64,000 nt of DNA from Leucobacter sp. Psy1 (GCF_020096995.1 NZ_CP083692.1:2976001-3040000), one strand, 5' to 3'; shown: positions 51,690 to 60,646, numbered from the stretch's first letter. Numbers and translations: made by a program. Notes: generated from the letters alone by a model not told the origin.

Positions 51690-53123
51690 ATGCTGTTGGA
51701 ACGCATCTATGACGAGGACCTTGCCCAGGCGAGTTACTTCATCGGTTGCCAAGCCGATGGGAAGGCGATCGTGGTTGACGCGCGTCGTGATATCGATGTG
51801 TATCTAGAACTCGCCCAGAAGAACAATATGACCATCGTCGGTGTCACCGAGACCCACGTCCATGCCGACTATCTCTCCGGCACCCGTGAGCTCGCGCACC
51901 GCACCGCAGCGCCGATCTACATCTCCGATGAGGGTGGACCCGACTGGACATATGGAACAGAGTTCGACAACGGGCCCGCGGGTGCGGCCGTACGCATGAG
52001 GCACGGTCACTTGATCCGCCTGGGCAACATCACCGTCGAGGCGGTGCACACGCCGGGGCACACCCCCGAGCATCTGTCCTTCCTCATCACAGATGGGGCG
52101 CTGACCTCAGAGCCCGGCTTCATGCTCACCGGAGACTTCGTGTTCGTCGGCGATCTCGGCCGCCCTGACCTGCTCGACGAAGCCGCTGGCGGTATCGACA
52201 CCCGGTTCCAGGGGGCGAAAGACCTGTACGCGAGCCTGCGCGACCGCTTCCTCACTCTGCCCGACTACGTACAGGTGCTTCCCGCGCACGGTTCCGGCTC
52301 GGCATGCGGCAAGGCGCTCGGCGCGGTCCCCGCCACCACGGTCGGCTACGAGCGCCATTTCTCGTGGTGGAGCAACTACCTGCAGAACGACGACGAGCCG
52401 GGCTTCATTGATGAACTACTCAGCGGTCAGCCTGACGCCCACGCATATTTCGGGCGCATGAAAACGCAGAACCAGGTCGGCCCCGCTGTTATCGGCAAGA
52501 CCCCGGCGCTTCATGAATACCGCACGGAGGAACTCGTCGAGGCCCTCGCGGAAAATGCTGTCGTCTTCGTCGACACCCGCCACAACTCCGAAGTCCATAG
52601 AGGGACTGTCGAACGTTCTCTCAACATTCCGGGCGTCGAGAAAGCCGCCAGTTTTGGGGCATGGGTCTACAACCCCGAAGTCGAGAACCGCCCACTCGTT
52701 CTGCTAGCAGCCTCCCGAGAAGAAGCGGAAGAGTTCAGTAACCACCTCGTACGCGTCGGCATCGACAGCGTACGAGGATTCATCACCTCACTCGACACAC
52801 TCGAGCTTGCAATCCCGAAGATCATCCAGCCCGAGGAACTCGATGGCTTCGACAGTGCGGTTCTACTCGACGTACGCAACAAGACCGAATACGCCGATGG
52901 GCACATTCCCGGTGCGACGCAACTGTCGGGTGGCCGCGTGATGTGGCATCTGGACCAGCTGCCACCGAAAAACGCCGGAACGATCGTTTCCTACTGCCAA
53001 AGCGGAGTCCGCAACAGCGTTGCGGCAAGTGCACTGCGCCACGCCGGGTACGACGTCGCCGAACTCAACGGCAGTTACCTTGCCTGGTCGACCGCCATAG
53101 GCAACAAGTCCGTCACGGCATAG
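51690..53123 (+). CDS. Persulfide dioxygenase-rhodanese fusion (CstB/ETHE1-like)
   Basis: This 477-aa protein has an ETHE1-type metallo-beta-lactamase domain (1-240; HVHADYLSG at 56-64, HTPGHTPEH, GDFVFVGDLGRPDL), a central rhodanese fold without catalytic Cys (about 265-360), and a C-terminal rhodanese with Cys in VSYCQSGVRN. This is the CstB arrangement that oxidises persulfide and moves sulfur to thiosulfate. AAGAGGAG lies about 8 nt before the ATG. It is on the same strand as and downstream of the CstR-controlled promoter. Confidence 0.93.
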   Translation: MLLERIYDEDLAQASYFIGCQADGKAIVVDARRDIDVYLELAQKNNMTIVGVTETHVHADYLSGTRELAHRTAAPIYISDEGGPDWTYGTEFDNGPAGAAVRMRHGHLIRLGNITVEAVHTPGHTPEHLSFLITDGALTSEPGFMLTGDFVFVGDLGRPDLLDEAAGGIDTRFQGAKDLYASLRDRFLTLPDYVQVLPAHGSGSACGKALGAVPATTVGYERHFSWWSNYLQNDDEPGFIDELLSGQPDAHAYFGRMKTQNQVGPAVIGKTPALHEYRTEELVEALAENAVVFVDTRHNSEVHRGTVERSLNIPGVEKAASFGAWVYNPEVENRPLVLLAASREEAEEFSNHLVRVGIDSVRGFITSLDTLELAIPKIIQPEELDGFDSAVLLDVRNKTEYADGHIPGATQLSGGRVMWHLDQLPPKNAGTIVSYCQSGVRNSVAASALRHAGYDVAELNGSYLAWSTAIGNKSVTA

Positions 53124-53343
53124 GAGCGCGGCGTCTGATGCCCTCCCTGAGCAACCGGAAACGATACGGGCCAGGTTTCGGGTCATATGGGTTTCGGTTG
53201 ACACTTTCGGTGGGTCGAGATCCGCGACATTTCGGGGTGTCGCTCGCGCCCTCATAAGTGCACCGAAAACGTTCGTTTCCGGCGCGCTCTCCGGCGCGGT
53301 CACTCGTGACATTGCTCAACTCAATCCGAGTAGATCTTGAGAG
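53124..53343. other. No gene seen; lower-GC spacer with repeated CCGGAAACGA
   Basis: The 220 bp between the fusion gene and the SnoaL-like gene have no supported coding frame. CCGGAAACGA occurs at 53155-53164 and inverted at 53273-53282, and again at 55219-55228 past the MerR operon. A TTGACA-like sequence (around 53198) is present without a clear -10. It may be the edge of an acquired segment. Confidence 0.35.
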
Positions 53344-53727
53344 TCAGGCAGGGCTCTCGAGAATGTACGATCGAGCCTGCTTAATCCTGGCGGTTTTCGA
53401 CGTGCTTGCGAACCTGAACACATGGCTGAAGTGGACCCGTCGTGAGCCAGCATTCATGAAGCCATCGCAGGAGGCAAGTCGTCCGTGTGTGATGATCGAA
53501 GTGACTTCGAGATAGTCGGGCAGGTGATCCAAAACGAAGGGGATAACTGAGTCCTCTTCGGTGGCGTCACCCCGTCCGACGACGTTCCACTCGGCGTCGG
53601 TAGCTAACCATTCATGCATCGCCTCGGTATCGCGTTTGGCCCAGCTGGTGACGAATTCACCGACGATGGTGATCCGTGGGGCATTTCCGCAGTCTGCGGG
53701 AAGGGCAGTCTTCATGAGCTTGGTCAT
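53344..53727 (-). CDS. SnoaL-like / NTF2-fold protein
   Basis: This 127-aa small alpha+beta protein has ITIVGEFVTSWAKRDTEAMHEWLATDAEWNVVG (in part) and a C-terminal HFSHVFRFASTSKTARIKQARSYIL, the SnoaL/NTF2 pattern of a cone-shaped ligand pocket. Family members are cyclases, isomerases or ligand binders. Its ATG overlaps the MerR stop as ATGA, so it belongs to the MerR operon. Confidence 0.82.
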   Translation of the reverse strand: MTKLMKTALPADCGNAPRITIVGEFVTSWAKRDTEAMHEWLATDAEWNVVGRGDATEEDSVIPFVLDHLPDYLEVTSIITHGRLASCDGFMNAGSRRVHFSHVFRFASTSKTARIKQARSYILESPA

Positions 53728-54545
53728 CTCTCGTCAGTGGTGACCGGCAACGCGACCTCGCACCGTGGCACCGAATTTCGATTGTCTGGTGTGTAGATCT
53801 CTCGTGGCGGTCCAGCGGGTAAGAGACCGAGTTGGCGTGTACGTGCTTGGACCGCCTCGAATGCGGTGAGGATCCTCGGGAACTGAACGTCCTCCGAGAG
53901 CACTTGCGTGAACAGCTGTAGGTGTTCAGTCTCGACTCGGTGGGCGCGCGTTGCGTCGTGCAGCGGCACGCAGACCTCGATGGGTCCGTCGGACTCCCAG
54001 CCAACTTGTCCGTGGTAGATCACGAAGGGTCCACCGCTCGCGCCGCCACGTCCCTCAGCGAGTTGGAAGAGTCGAGCCGCGCTAGAACGAATGACATCAG
54101 GTAGGTCCCGGGCGGAAGTGTGCCGGGTTGATGCGAGGACTGGGCACTCCGGCACGGTTCGCAACGACACCTCGAATCGTGAAGCTCCGAGCTGGCCGTC
54201 TCCGGCTAGAGACCCTTGTGTGACCGCATGCTCCACGAACCGAGCCAGAGATTGGCGCCGTGCGTGCTGTTCAGCTTCAGCCTCACGATAACGCGCCACA
54301 AAACTGGCGCGTTCGTCTTCCGCCAAGCTCAGCAGGACCCGGATCTGCTCGAGCGGCATTTCGATCCGCCGGAGCATGGTCACCAAACGTGCGACCTCGA
54401 TCTGTGCGGGACTGTACTTGCGGTAGCCGTTGGAAGGATCGACGGTGTCCGGGGAGAGGAGCCCGTTCTGGTCATAGAGCCTGAGAGCTTTCGGCGACAA
54501 CCATGTTGACGCTGCAAACTCTCCAATCGTCATCAGGTCGCTCAT
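53724..54545 (-). CDS. MerR-family regulator with GyrI-like effector domain
   Basis: This 273-aa regulator has an N-terminal MerR domain (MTIGEFAASTWLSPKALRLYD, NGYRKYSPAQIEVARLV), a coiled-coil (about 85-125) and a C-terminal GyrI-like effector-binding domain (BmrR/TipA type). GAGGAGG lies 5 nt before the ATG. It follows a separate GyrI-like protein gene and precedes the SnoaL-like gene. It probably activates the promoter at 55148-55178 when a small hydrophobic ligand binds. Confidence 0.88.
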   Translation of the reverse strand: MSDLMTIGEFAASTWLSPKALRLYDQNGLLSPDTVDPSNGYRKYSPAQIEVARLVTMLRRIEMPLEQIRVLLSLAEDERASFVARYREAEAEQHARRQSLARFVEHAVTQGSLAGDGQLGASRFEVSLRTVPECPVLASTRHTSARDLPDVIRSSAARLFQLAEGRGGASGGPFVIYHGQVGWESDGPIEVCVPLHDATRAHRVETEHLQLFTQVLSEDVQFPRILTAFEAVQARTRQLGLLPAGPPREIYTPDNRNSVPRCEVALPVTTDER

Positions 54546-54585
54546 GCCCCTCCTCGTGGCACAGCCTATCGAGGGATCAGAACGT

Positions 54586-55089
54586 TCAGACTGTCTTGAA
54601 AAGCAGATCGGTGACCCACTTGGTGGGGTCCGGTTCCTGCGAGGGATCGGTGAGGAAGTGCTCGGCGTAACCGGTCCACAGTGTCCCGTTGTCATCCTCT
54701 CGGCAATCGAGGCGATGCCCATGCTCTTCGGCCCACTTCTTCATCTCCTCGTGCGCTCCAGGTATGGCGTCGGGCGCGCCAACGTGATGACCGATGACAT
54801 AGGTGCCTGCCGGGAGCTCACCGAGGACAAGACCATCGGTGGGCTTTACTGGGGCAGCGATCGGAACTGCGACGGTGAGATCCACGATGTCATCGGAACT
54901 CCCGACGTGCCGATGGACGTAGAGCGGGCCCCCGAGCGGCGCGATACCGTGCTCTTCCAGCCACTGATAGACCTTTGGGATCGCATCGTTCGGGCCGTCA
55001 GGAGCTCCGAACTCCGAGGGGCGAGCGCTGAAAGTAGCGCCGATGTACTGGACTGCCTGTCGATCTTCGATCGCGATATCGAGCGTCAT
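54586..55089 (-). CDS. GyrI-like small-molecule-binding protein
   Basis: This 167-aa protein consists of one GyrI-like domain: QAVQYIGATFSARPSEF at the start, VDLTVAVPIAAPVKPTDG in the middle, and LPAGTYVIGHHVGAPDAIP. Stand-alone members bind or hydrolyse small toxic compounds. It is the first gene of the operon gyrI-like/merR/snoaL-like. The role as drug sequestering protein is inference. Confidence 0.85.
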   Translation of the reverse strand: MTLDIAIEDRQAVQYIGATFSARPSEFGAPDGPNDAIPKVYQWLEEHGIAPLGGPLYVHRHVGSSDDIVDLTVAVPIAAPVKPTDGLVLGELPAGTYVIGHHVGAPDAIPGAHEEMKKWAEEHGHRLDCREDDNGTLWTGYAEHFLTDPSQEPDPTKWVTDLLFKTV

Positions 55090-55147
55090 GTGGGATCACG
55101 TCCTTCTTTCGGTGTGCTTTTGAGGGATCTTGGTCACACTCACACCC

Positions 55148-55178
55148 AGTGAACGCCTTCCCTCAAGGGGAAGGTCAA
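55148..55178 (-). promoter_or_regulatory. MerR-type promoter with 19-bp spacer
   Basis: On the minus strand TTGACC (55178-55173) and TTCACT (55153-55148) are 19 bp apart, and the spacer starts with the dyad of CCTTCCCTCAAGGGGAAGG (55156-55174, plus-strand reading). Over-long spacing with a central dyad is the hallmark of MerR-activated promoters. It stands 60 bp before the gyrI-like gene. Confidence 0.75.
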
Positions 55179-55396
55179 GCGCTCTCCTCATTCGGATCAA
55201 CTGACTCCGCTGCATGGACCGGAAACGATCGCTTTCGATGGGTGCTGGGTTCGTACCTCATCCTGGCGCTGCTGCGTCAGGGACGCCCACGGACTTGACC
55301 GCCCATGCCTCAGGAAGCGAAATCGCTCGATCGACTTCGGCGACGAGTAGCGCTTGCGCTACCGTGGGCTCATCGTTGAGCTGCGCGCATGTCCGT
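55179..55396. other. No supported gene
   Basis: The segment between the MerR-type promoter and the Pr6Pr gene has an open minus-strand frame from about 55473 to 55258 with AQALLVAEVDRAISLPEAWA, which looks protein-like but overlaps the end of the Pr6Pr gene and lacks a start signal. It may be a gene remnant. A third copy of CCGGAAACGA lies at 55219-55228. Confidence 0.35.
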
Positions 55397-56134
55397 TCAC
55401 ACTGATGGTGTGCCGCTGCGATCGGACGGTACCGACGGAACTGCGGCCCCTGTCTGCGCGTCGTGAAGCGCACTCGGCGTCTTCGAGTCGATGAGGCGGT
55501 AGATCAGTGCAAGCACAGCAGCGACCGCGAGGACGAGCGCAGCGTTCAGTAGCGCCGTTCCCAGGCCGATCTTGGTGACGTCAAGGAATGGGTACGGATA
55601 CCAATCGGTGAACGCTCCCTGGGTGAAGATGTAGACCAGCCACGCGATCGGGAGGACGAACGCGCCGGCGACGGTCGACCAGCGAAAGCGTCGGCGTGGC
55701 CCGAAGATCAGCCATCCGGCCACGGTCGCCCATGGCGAGATGTAGTGAAACCCGATGGACGCCGCGAGCGCCCAGCCGGAAAGTTGGAGTTGCGGCGCAA
55801 GGATGACAGCGTAGACGATGCCGGTGATCGTGATCGCGAGCAGCGCGTTCAATCGGGCTATTTCCCACCAGATCCCGCGACGCATCGGGTGAGCGACGAT
55901 CAGCAGACACACGACCAGCACGGCAATATTGCTTTCAATGGTGAAGAAGCTGAACAAGCGCCACAGCCGTACCGGGATACTCACTGCTGTACCGCTCTCC
56001 CCGGAGTTGGCGTCCGCTCCACCGGAGAAAACTAGGACCAGCTGGATCACCAGGGCAGCCAGGATGACGGCCGCGATCGCGCTATGCCACCATCGGGATG
56101 CCACGAACCAACCCCTGCTCGACTGACTGCACAT
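55397..56134 (-). CDS. Pr6Pr-family membrane protein
   Basis: This 245-aa protein has six predicted transmembrane helices and the Pr6Pr pattern: FFTIESNIAVLVVCLLIV, then GIVYAVILAPQLQLSG, GFHYISPWATVAGWLIFGPRR and YPYPFLDVTKIG. The function is unknown. I chose the ATG at 56134; a GTG 18 nt upstream is the alternative. The promoter should lie in the 100 bp shared with the GntR gene. Confidence 0.85.
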   Translation of the reverse strand: MCSQSSRGWFVASRWWHSAIAAVILAALVIQLVLVFSGGADANSGESGTAVSIPVRLWRLFSFFTIESNIAVLVVCLLIVAHPMRRGIWWEIARLNALLAITITGIVYAVILAPQLQLSGWALAASIGFHYISPWATVAGWLIFGPRRRFRWSTVAGAFVLPIAWLVYIFTQGAFTDWYPYPFLDVTKIGLGTALLNAALVLAVAAVLALIYRLIDSKTPSALHDAQTGAAVPSVPSDRSGTPSV

Positions 56135-56244
56135 TCCGCCATTGTGACGCACCTGCTTTCCTGAGCGCGATACTGCAACCCCAGGAGCAGTGTCGGGAGC
56201 GCGACCTATACTGGGGGTTCGGCGACGAGCAGCGGGAGGCGTTG

Positions 56245-57033
56245 ATGGCCATCACCACGGGATCTGAGCGGGCACGCGCCACTCTGGCGTTCCTCCGACG
56301 GAAGATCACGACGGGCGAGTGGGCGGTCGGTGAGCGCATCCCGATCGAACCCGAGCTGGCCGAGCAGACCGGAGTCGGCCGCTCGACGGTGCGCGAGGCC
56401 GTGCGATCGCTCGCGAGCATCGGCATGCTCGAGACGCTCCCGGGCCGCGGCACGTTCGTGCGCTCGTCCGCACCGACGAGCACCCTGCTCAACGAGTACC
56501 TCGCCGACTTCACGCTCGAGGAGATCCTGAGCTACCGGCGAGCTCTCGAGGTCGAGGCAGCACAGCAGGCCGCACTCCACCGCACCGATGAAGACATCGC
56601 CGCACTCGAGCAGGCGGCGGCCACCGAGCTCGGCTGCACCCGGTGCCCGGTGCTCGGACTCGTGAACGAGGACGCCGACACGGCGTTCAGCAGCCGATTC
56701 CACCGTCTCATCTTCGACGCGGCCAAGAACCGACTCCTCGCCTCTCTCTACTCGGGCATCAACGATCAGCTGCGCGCCCCCGAGCACCGAGGTCGGCTCG
56801 CGAACGTCGCCACGGGCACCGAAATGGAGCGGGATCACGCCCTCATTCTCGACGCCATCAAGAGCGGCGACTTCATCGATGCCGTCCACGCGATGGTCAA
56901 CCACGTCGACCACGACGTCGTCATCGTCACCGCTGAACACGAAGTGGTGCCCCCGCTCGCCCGGACCCCCGAGCAGCAGCAGCGCATCGCGAACGCCTCC
57001 GAGCACACGGCGAACGCGCTGAGTGACGCCTGA
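56245..57033 (+). CDS. GntR-family regulator, FadR (FCD) subfamily
   Basis: This 262-aa regulator has an N-terminal winged helix (IPIEPELAEQTGVGRSTVREAVRSL) and an FCD effector domain with metal-ligand-type residues in FSSRFHRLIF and MERDHALILDAI, and HAMVNHVDHD. An unusual CTRC motif interrupts helix 4 of the effector domain (about residue 131). GGGAGG lies 6 nt before the ATG at 56245. The target is unknown; operators of this class are at 4933 and 62737. Confidence 0.88.
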   Translation: MAITTGSERARATLAFLRRKITTGEWAVGERIPIEPELAEQTGVGRSTVREAVRSLASIGMLETLPGRGTFVRSSAPTSTLLNEYLADFTLEEILSYRRALEVEAAQQAALHRTDEDIAALEQAAATELGCTRCPVLGLVNEDADTAFSSRFHRLIFDAAKNRLLASLYSGINDQLRAPEHRGRLANVATGTEMERDHALILDAIKSGDFIDAVHAMVNHVDHDVVIVTAEHEVVPPLARTPEQQQRIANASEHTANALSDA

Positions 57034-57111
57034 CCCGTCGGCGACTGACCCGTCGACGTCACGGCCGGGGAGCCGGAGCAAGTGCCGAGGCAGGGCGAAT
57101 ACCATTGACGG

Positions 57112-58098
57112 GTGAGCGAGTCGAAGATCCTGCTGTACTACGTGTTCGCACCGGTGGCAGACCCGGAGGCGGTGCGGCTGTGGCAGCGTGAGCTCTGCGA
57201 GTCGCTGGGGCTCCGGGGCCGCATCATCATCTCGCCCCACGGCATCAATGGCACCGTAGGCGGCGAGCTCGACGCGTGCAAGCTCTACGCAAGACGCACC
57301 CGCGAGTACGGCCCCTTCTCGGGGATCGAGTTCAAGTGGAGCGACGGCACCGGGTTCGCCGACGACACCGCTGAGCCGCTCCACGGCGTCGACCGACGCG
57401 CCCCCTGGCGCCGCTCGCGGGACTTCCCTCGACTCAGCGTGAAGGTGCGCGATGAGTTGGTGGCGTTCGGTCTCGCCGATGAAACCCGGGTGGACGCGAA
57501 CGGCGTGGTGGGCGGCGGCACGCACCTCAGCCCGCAGGCGGTGAACGACCTCGTCGCGCAGCGGGGTGACGACGTCGTGTTCTTCGACGGACGCAACGCG
57601 TACGAAGCCGCCGTTGGTCGTTTCGAGAACGCGGTCGTTCCCGCCGTCAGCAGCACGCACGGGTTCATCGAGGAGATCGACAGCGGTGCGTTCGACGATT
57701 TGAAAGGGCGTCCGGTCGTCACCTACTGCACCGGGGGTATCCGCTGCGAGATCCTCTCCGCCGCGATGGTCGAGCGCGGCTTCACCGAGGTGTACCAGCT
57801 GGACGGCGGCATCGTCCGCTACGGCGAAGCGTTCGGCAACGAGGGGCTGTGGCACGGGTCGCTCGCCGTGTTCGACGGCCGCGAGACCGTCGACTTCGGG
57901 GGCGAAGAGGGGGACCCCGCCGAAGTGGTCGGGCGGTGCGCGGTCTGCGGATCCGGATCGAACACCCTCGTGAACTGCGCCGATCCCTCCTGCCGGGCCC
58001 GATTCGTCGCCTGCCCTGAGCACCGGGACGAGCGCTGCACCGAGCACGGTGGCGCCGCCGACGCGAGCCCCGAGACAGCGGCCAACGCTCTGCGCTAG
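57112..58098 (+). CDS. trhO: tRNA uridine(34) hydroxylase, rhodanese-related
   Basis: This 328-aa enzyme of the YceA/UPF0176 family makes 5-hydroxyuridine at tRNA position 34. It has an N-terminal acylphosphatase-like domain ([29 protein letters not shown]), a rhodanese domain with active Cys in [10 protein letters not shown] (about 205) and a C-terminal Cys-rich zinc-like segment (CAVCG...[16 protein letters not shown]). TACCAT (57100-57105) ends 6 nt before the GTG, so the mRNA is probably leaderless. Confidence 0.95.
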   Translation: MSESKILLYYVFAPVADPEAVRLWQRELCESLGLRGRIIISPHGINGTVGGELDACKLYARRTREYGPFSGIEFKWSDGTGFADDTAEPLHGVDRRAPWRRSRDFPRLSVKVRDELVAFGLADETRVDANGVVGGGTHLSPQAVNDLVAQRGDDVVFFDGRNAYEAAVGRFENAVVPAVSSTHGFIEEIDSGAFDDLKGRPVVTYCTGGIRCEILSAAMVERGFTEVYQLDGGIVRYGEAFGNEGLWHGSLAVFDGRETVDFGGEEGDPAEVVGRCAVCGSGSNTLVNCADPSCRARFVACPEHRDERCTEHGGAADASPETAANALR

Positions 58099-58112
58099 AC
58101 TCGCCCTCAACG

Positions 58113-58186
58113 ACACGGGGTGCCGCACCAGCGGCTGAGATCACACCCGTCGAACCTGATCTCGTTGAGACGAGCGGAGGGATGTC
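58113..58186 (+). promoter_or_regulatory. TPP riboswitch (thi-box)
   Basis: The conserved elements appear in order: GGGGTGCC, GGCTGAGATCACACCC, GAACCTGATCT and GAGCGGAGGGA. The last includes the Shine-Dalgarno of the downstream gene, so TPP binding would hide it and shut off translation. It is directly upstream of the ThiD-TenA fusion, as expected. Confidence 0.95.
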
Positions 58187-58189
58187 GCA

Positions 58190-59731
58190 GTGAGCGAACC
58201 ATACGTCGATGTTGTCAATGTGCTCTCGATTGCCGGGACCGACCCGACTGGCGGGGCCGGAATCCAGGCCGATCTGAAGGCCATCGCCGCGAACGGCGGC
58301 TACGGGATGGCGGCGGTGACCGCCCTCGTCGCCCAGAACACCTGCGGGGTGCGGGAGGTGCATGTTCCTCCCGTCGCATTTCTGACGGCGCAGCTCGACG
58401 CGGTCTCCGATGACGTGCGCATCGACGCGGTGAAGGTCGGCATGCTCGGTACTCCCGAGGTGATCACAGCAGTCGCCGACTGGCTGGAGCGCACCCGCCC
58501 GCCGGTCGTCGTCATCGACCCGGTCATGGTGGCGGCCAGCGGCGATCGCTTGCTCGGCACCGAAGCGGAGGACGCGCTCCAGCGAATCCTCCCTCTCGCC
58601 GACCTCATCACCCCGAACCTCCCCGAACTCGCGGTCATCGCCGGCGGCCCCGTCGCCGAGTCCTGGGACGCCATGCTGGAGCAGGCCGGTGCCGTCGCCG
58701 CTCTGCACGGAGTCCGGGTGCTCGCGAAGGGCGGTCATCTCGCAGGATCGGCGTCGCCCGATGCACTGGTCGACCCCGCGGGCGAGGTCGTGGCGTTCGA
58801 GGGAACGCGGATCCGCACCCGCAACTCCCACGGCACCGGCTGCTCCCTCTCCTCCGCCGTCGCAACTCGGATCGCCCGCGGTGACGACTGGGCGGCGGCC
58901 ATCGGGGAGGCTCGCATCTGGCTCCGTGAGAGCCTCGCTGCATCGGACACCCTCGACGTCGGGCGCGGCAGCGGTCCGCTTCACCACTTCGCCGGTCTCT
59001 GGAGGCGCGGCGACGTCGACGGGGCGGCGGGAACCGCGGACGACATCCGCTCCGAGTGGTGGAACGCCATCGCCGACATTCGTGCAACGACCGACGCCCT
59101 GCCATTCATCACCCGGCTGGCTGCGGGCACCCTCCCGCGCAGCGCGTTCCTGGAGTACGTCGCGCAGGACTCCATCTATCTCGGCGAATACGCCCGGGTG
59201 CTCGCGCGGCTCTCGACCCTCGCTCCGGATCCCGCCGCGCAGCGATTCTGGCTACACGCGGCGCAGGGGGCCCTCATCGGTGAGCTCGAACTGCACCGGG
59301 ACCGTCTCGGCGGGGCTCCGATCGGAGCCGCATCCGCAATCACGACGGGGTACACGAATCACCTCGTGGCATCCTGCGAGGACGGGTACGCCGTCGCCGC
59401 GGCGGCAGCGCTCCCCTGCTTCTGGATGTACAGCGACATCGGCACCCGGCTCTTCCGCGGCGAGCTCGGGGCGTTCGCGCGCGACCCCGAACACCCCTAC
59501 GCCGAGTGGATCGCCACCTACGACGACCAGGCCTTCGCCGCGGACACCGAGTCCGCCATCGCACTCGTGACGACGCTCGCGTCAGAGGCCCGGCCGGCTC
59601 TTCGGGGGCGCATGTGGCAGGCGTTCCTCGCATCCGCCAGGTGGGAGCACGACTTCTTCGGGCAGGTGGGGATCGCCGCGGGGCCCTCGGACGTCACACC
59701 AGATCAATCACGCCTGCTCCCCGCACGGTAG
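58190..59731 (+). CDS. thiD: HMP/HMP-P kinase (ThiD) - TenA fusion
   Basis: This 513-aa protein joins ThiD (1-265; SIAGTDPTGGAGIQADLKA, GMLGTPEVI, KGGHLAG, RNSHGTGCSLSSA) to a TenA aminopyrimidine aminohydrolase (280-513; PCFWMYSDIG with the catalytic Cys, and WEHDFF with the C-terminal Glu). It makes and salvages the pyrimidine half of thiamine. The GTG start sits 4 nt past the riboswitch, with GGAGGG upstream. The fusion probably channels salvaged HMP straight to phosphorylation. Confidence 0.96.
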   Translation: MSEPYVDVVNVLSIAGTDPTGGAGIQADLKAIAANGGYGMAAVTALVAQNTCGVREVHVPPVAFLTAQLDAVSDDVRIDAVKVGMLGTPEVITAVADWLERTRPPVVVIDPVMVAASGDRLLGTEAEDALQRILPLADLITPNLPELAVIAGGPVAESWDAMLEQAGAVAALHGVRVLAKGGHLAGSASPDALVDPAGEVVAFEGTRIRTRNSHGTGCSLSSAVATRIARGDDWAAAIGEARIWLRESLAASDTLDVGRGSGPLHHFAGLWRRGDVDGAAGTADDIRSEWWNAIADIRATTDALPFITRLAAGTLPRSAFLEYVAQDSIYLGEYARVLARLSTLAPDPAAQRFWLHAAQGALIGELELHRDRLGGAPIGAASAITTGYTNHLVASCEDGYAVAAAAALPCFWMYSDIGTRLFRGELGAFARDPEHPYAEWIATYDDQAFAADTESAIALVTTLASEARPALRGRMWQAFLASARWEHDFFGQVGIAAGPSDVTPDQSRLLPAR

Positions 59732-59810
59732 GGGTGTGCGACTTTCCGCTCATCCCGGGATAATCGGGAGAGACCTGCACGACCCCCGTCGATCGAGAGG
59801 AACCCTCGAC

Positions 59811-60620
59811 ATGACCGACCCCACCATCTCCGTCGCCCAGTTCGCCGCAGGGACCGATGTGGAGGAGAACCTCGCATCCTGCCAGGAGCTCATCGCCCGA
59901 GCTGCTGCGACGAGCCACCTCGTGGTGCTGCCCGAGTACTCGATGTACGCCGACTTCGAGAAGACGCAGCCGGATCAGAACCACTCCGAGCCGCTCGATG
60001 GGCCGTTCGTCACGGCGCTGCGCGACTCGGCGCGCGAGCACGGCATCGCTGTTGTCGTGGGCATCAACGAGTCCGACCCGGACGACGATCGAGTGTCCAA
60101 CACCCTCGTGGCCCTGTCGAAGACCGGCGAGCTCACGGGCGTGTACCGAAAGATCCACCTGTACGACGCGTTCGGGTTCCGCGAGTCCGACACCGTGATC
60201 CCGGCGAACATCGAGTCACCGCTCGTCTTCGATGTGGAGGGGGTCCGTATCGGCGCTGCCACCTGCTACGACCTGCGCTTCCCCGAGATGAGCCGCTGGC
60301 TCGTCGACCAGGGGGCCGACGTGATCGTCCTCCCTGCCGCGTGGATGGCCGGGCCGCTCAAGGAGCAGCAGTGGGACACGCTCGTGCGCGCCCGCGCGAT
60401 CGAGAACACGGTATATGTCGCGGCCTGCGGGCAGACCGCACCGCGCTGCTCCGGGCAGAGCATGATCGTCGACCCGATGGGCGTGACGGTCGCCGCTGCC
60501 GGTGAGCGCGCGATGACGGTCGCGAGCGCCAGGATCGATCCTCAGCGCATCGCCGACGTGCGGAAGACCAACCCGAGCCTCGAGAACCGGCGGTTCACGG
60601 TCGTACCGCGCACCGCGTAA
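59811..60620 (+). CDS. Nitrilase-superfamily carbon-nitrogen hydrolase
   Basis: This 269-aa amidase has the catalytic triad Glu42 (LPEYSMY), Lys114 (YRKIHLYD) and Cys152 (ATCYDLRFPE). The layout is that of the omega-amidase / deaminated-glutathione amidase (Nit1) branch. GAGAGGA lies about 9 nt before the ATG. It lies 79 nt downstream of the thiD-tenA gene; a role in thiamine salvage is not established. Confidence 0.92.
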   Translation: MTDPTISVAQFAAGTDVEENLASCQELIARAAATSHLVVLPEYSMYADFEKTQPDQNHSEPLDGPFVTALRDSAREHGIAVVVGINESDPDDDRVSNTLVALSKTGELTGVYRKIHLYDAFGFRESDTVIPANIESPLVFDVEGVRIGAATCYDLRFPEMSRWLVDQGADVIVLPAAWMAGPLKEQQWDTLVRARAIENTVYVAACGQTAPRCSGQSMIVDPMGVTVAAAGERAMTVASARIDPQRIADVRKTNPSLENRRFTVVPRTA

Positions 60621-60646
60621 CCCTGCGGGTGAGTTCGGCGCGTCGT

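Noticed and set aside
56206-58128. A 640-codon minus-strand frame opposite the GntR and trhO genes
   Set aside because: It lies antisense to two clear genes, has shadow-type composition and no start signal.
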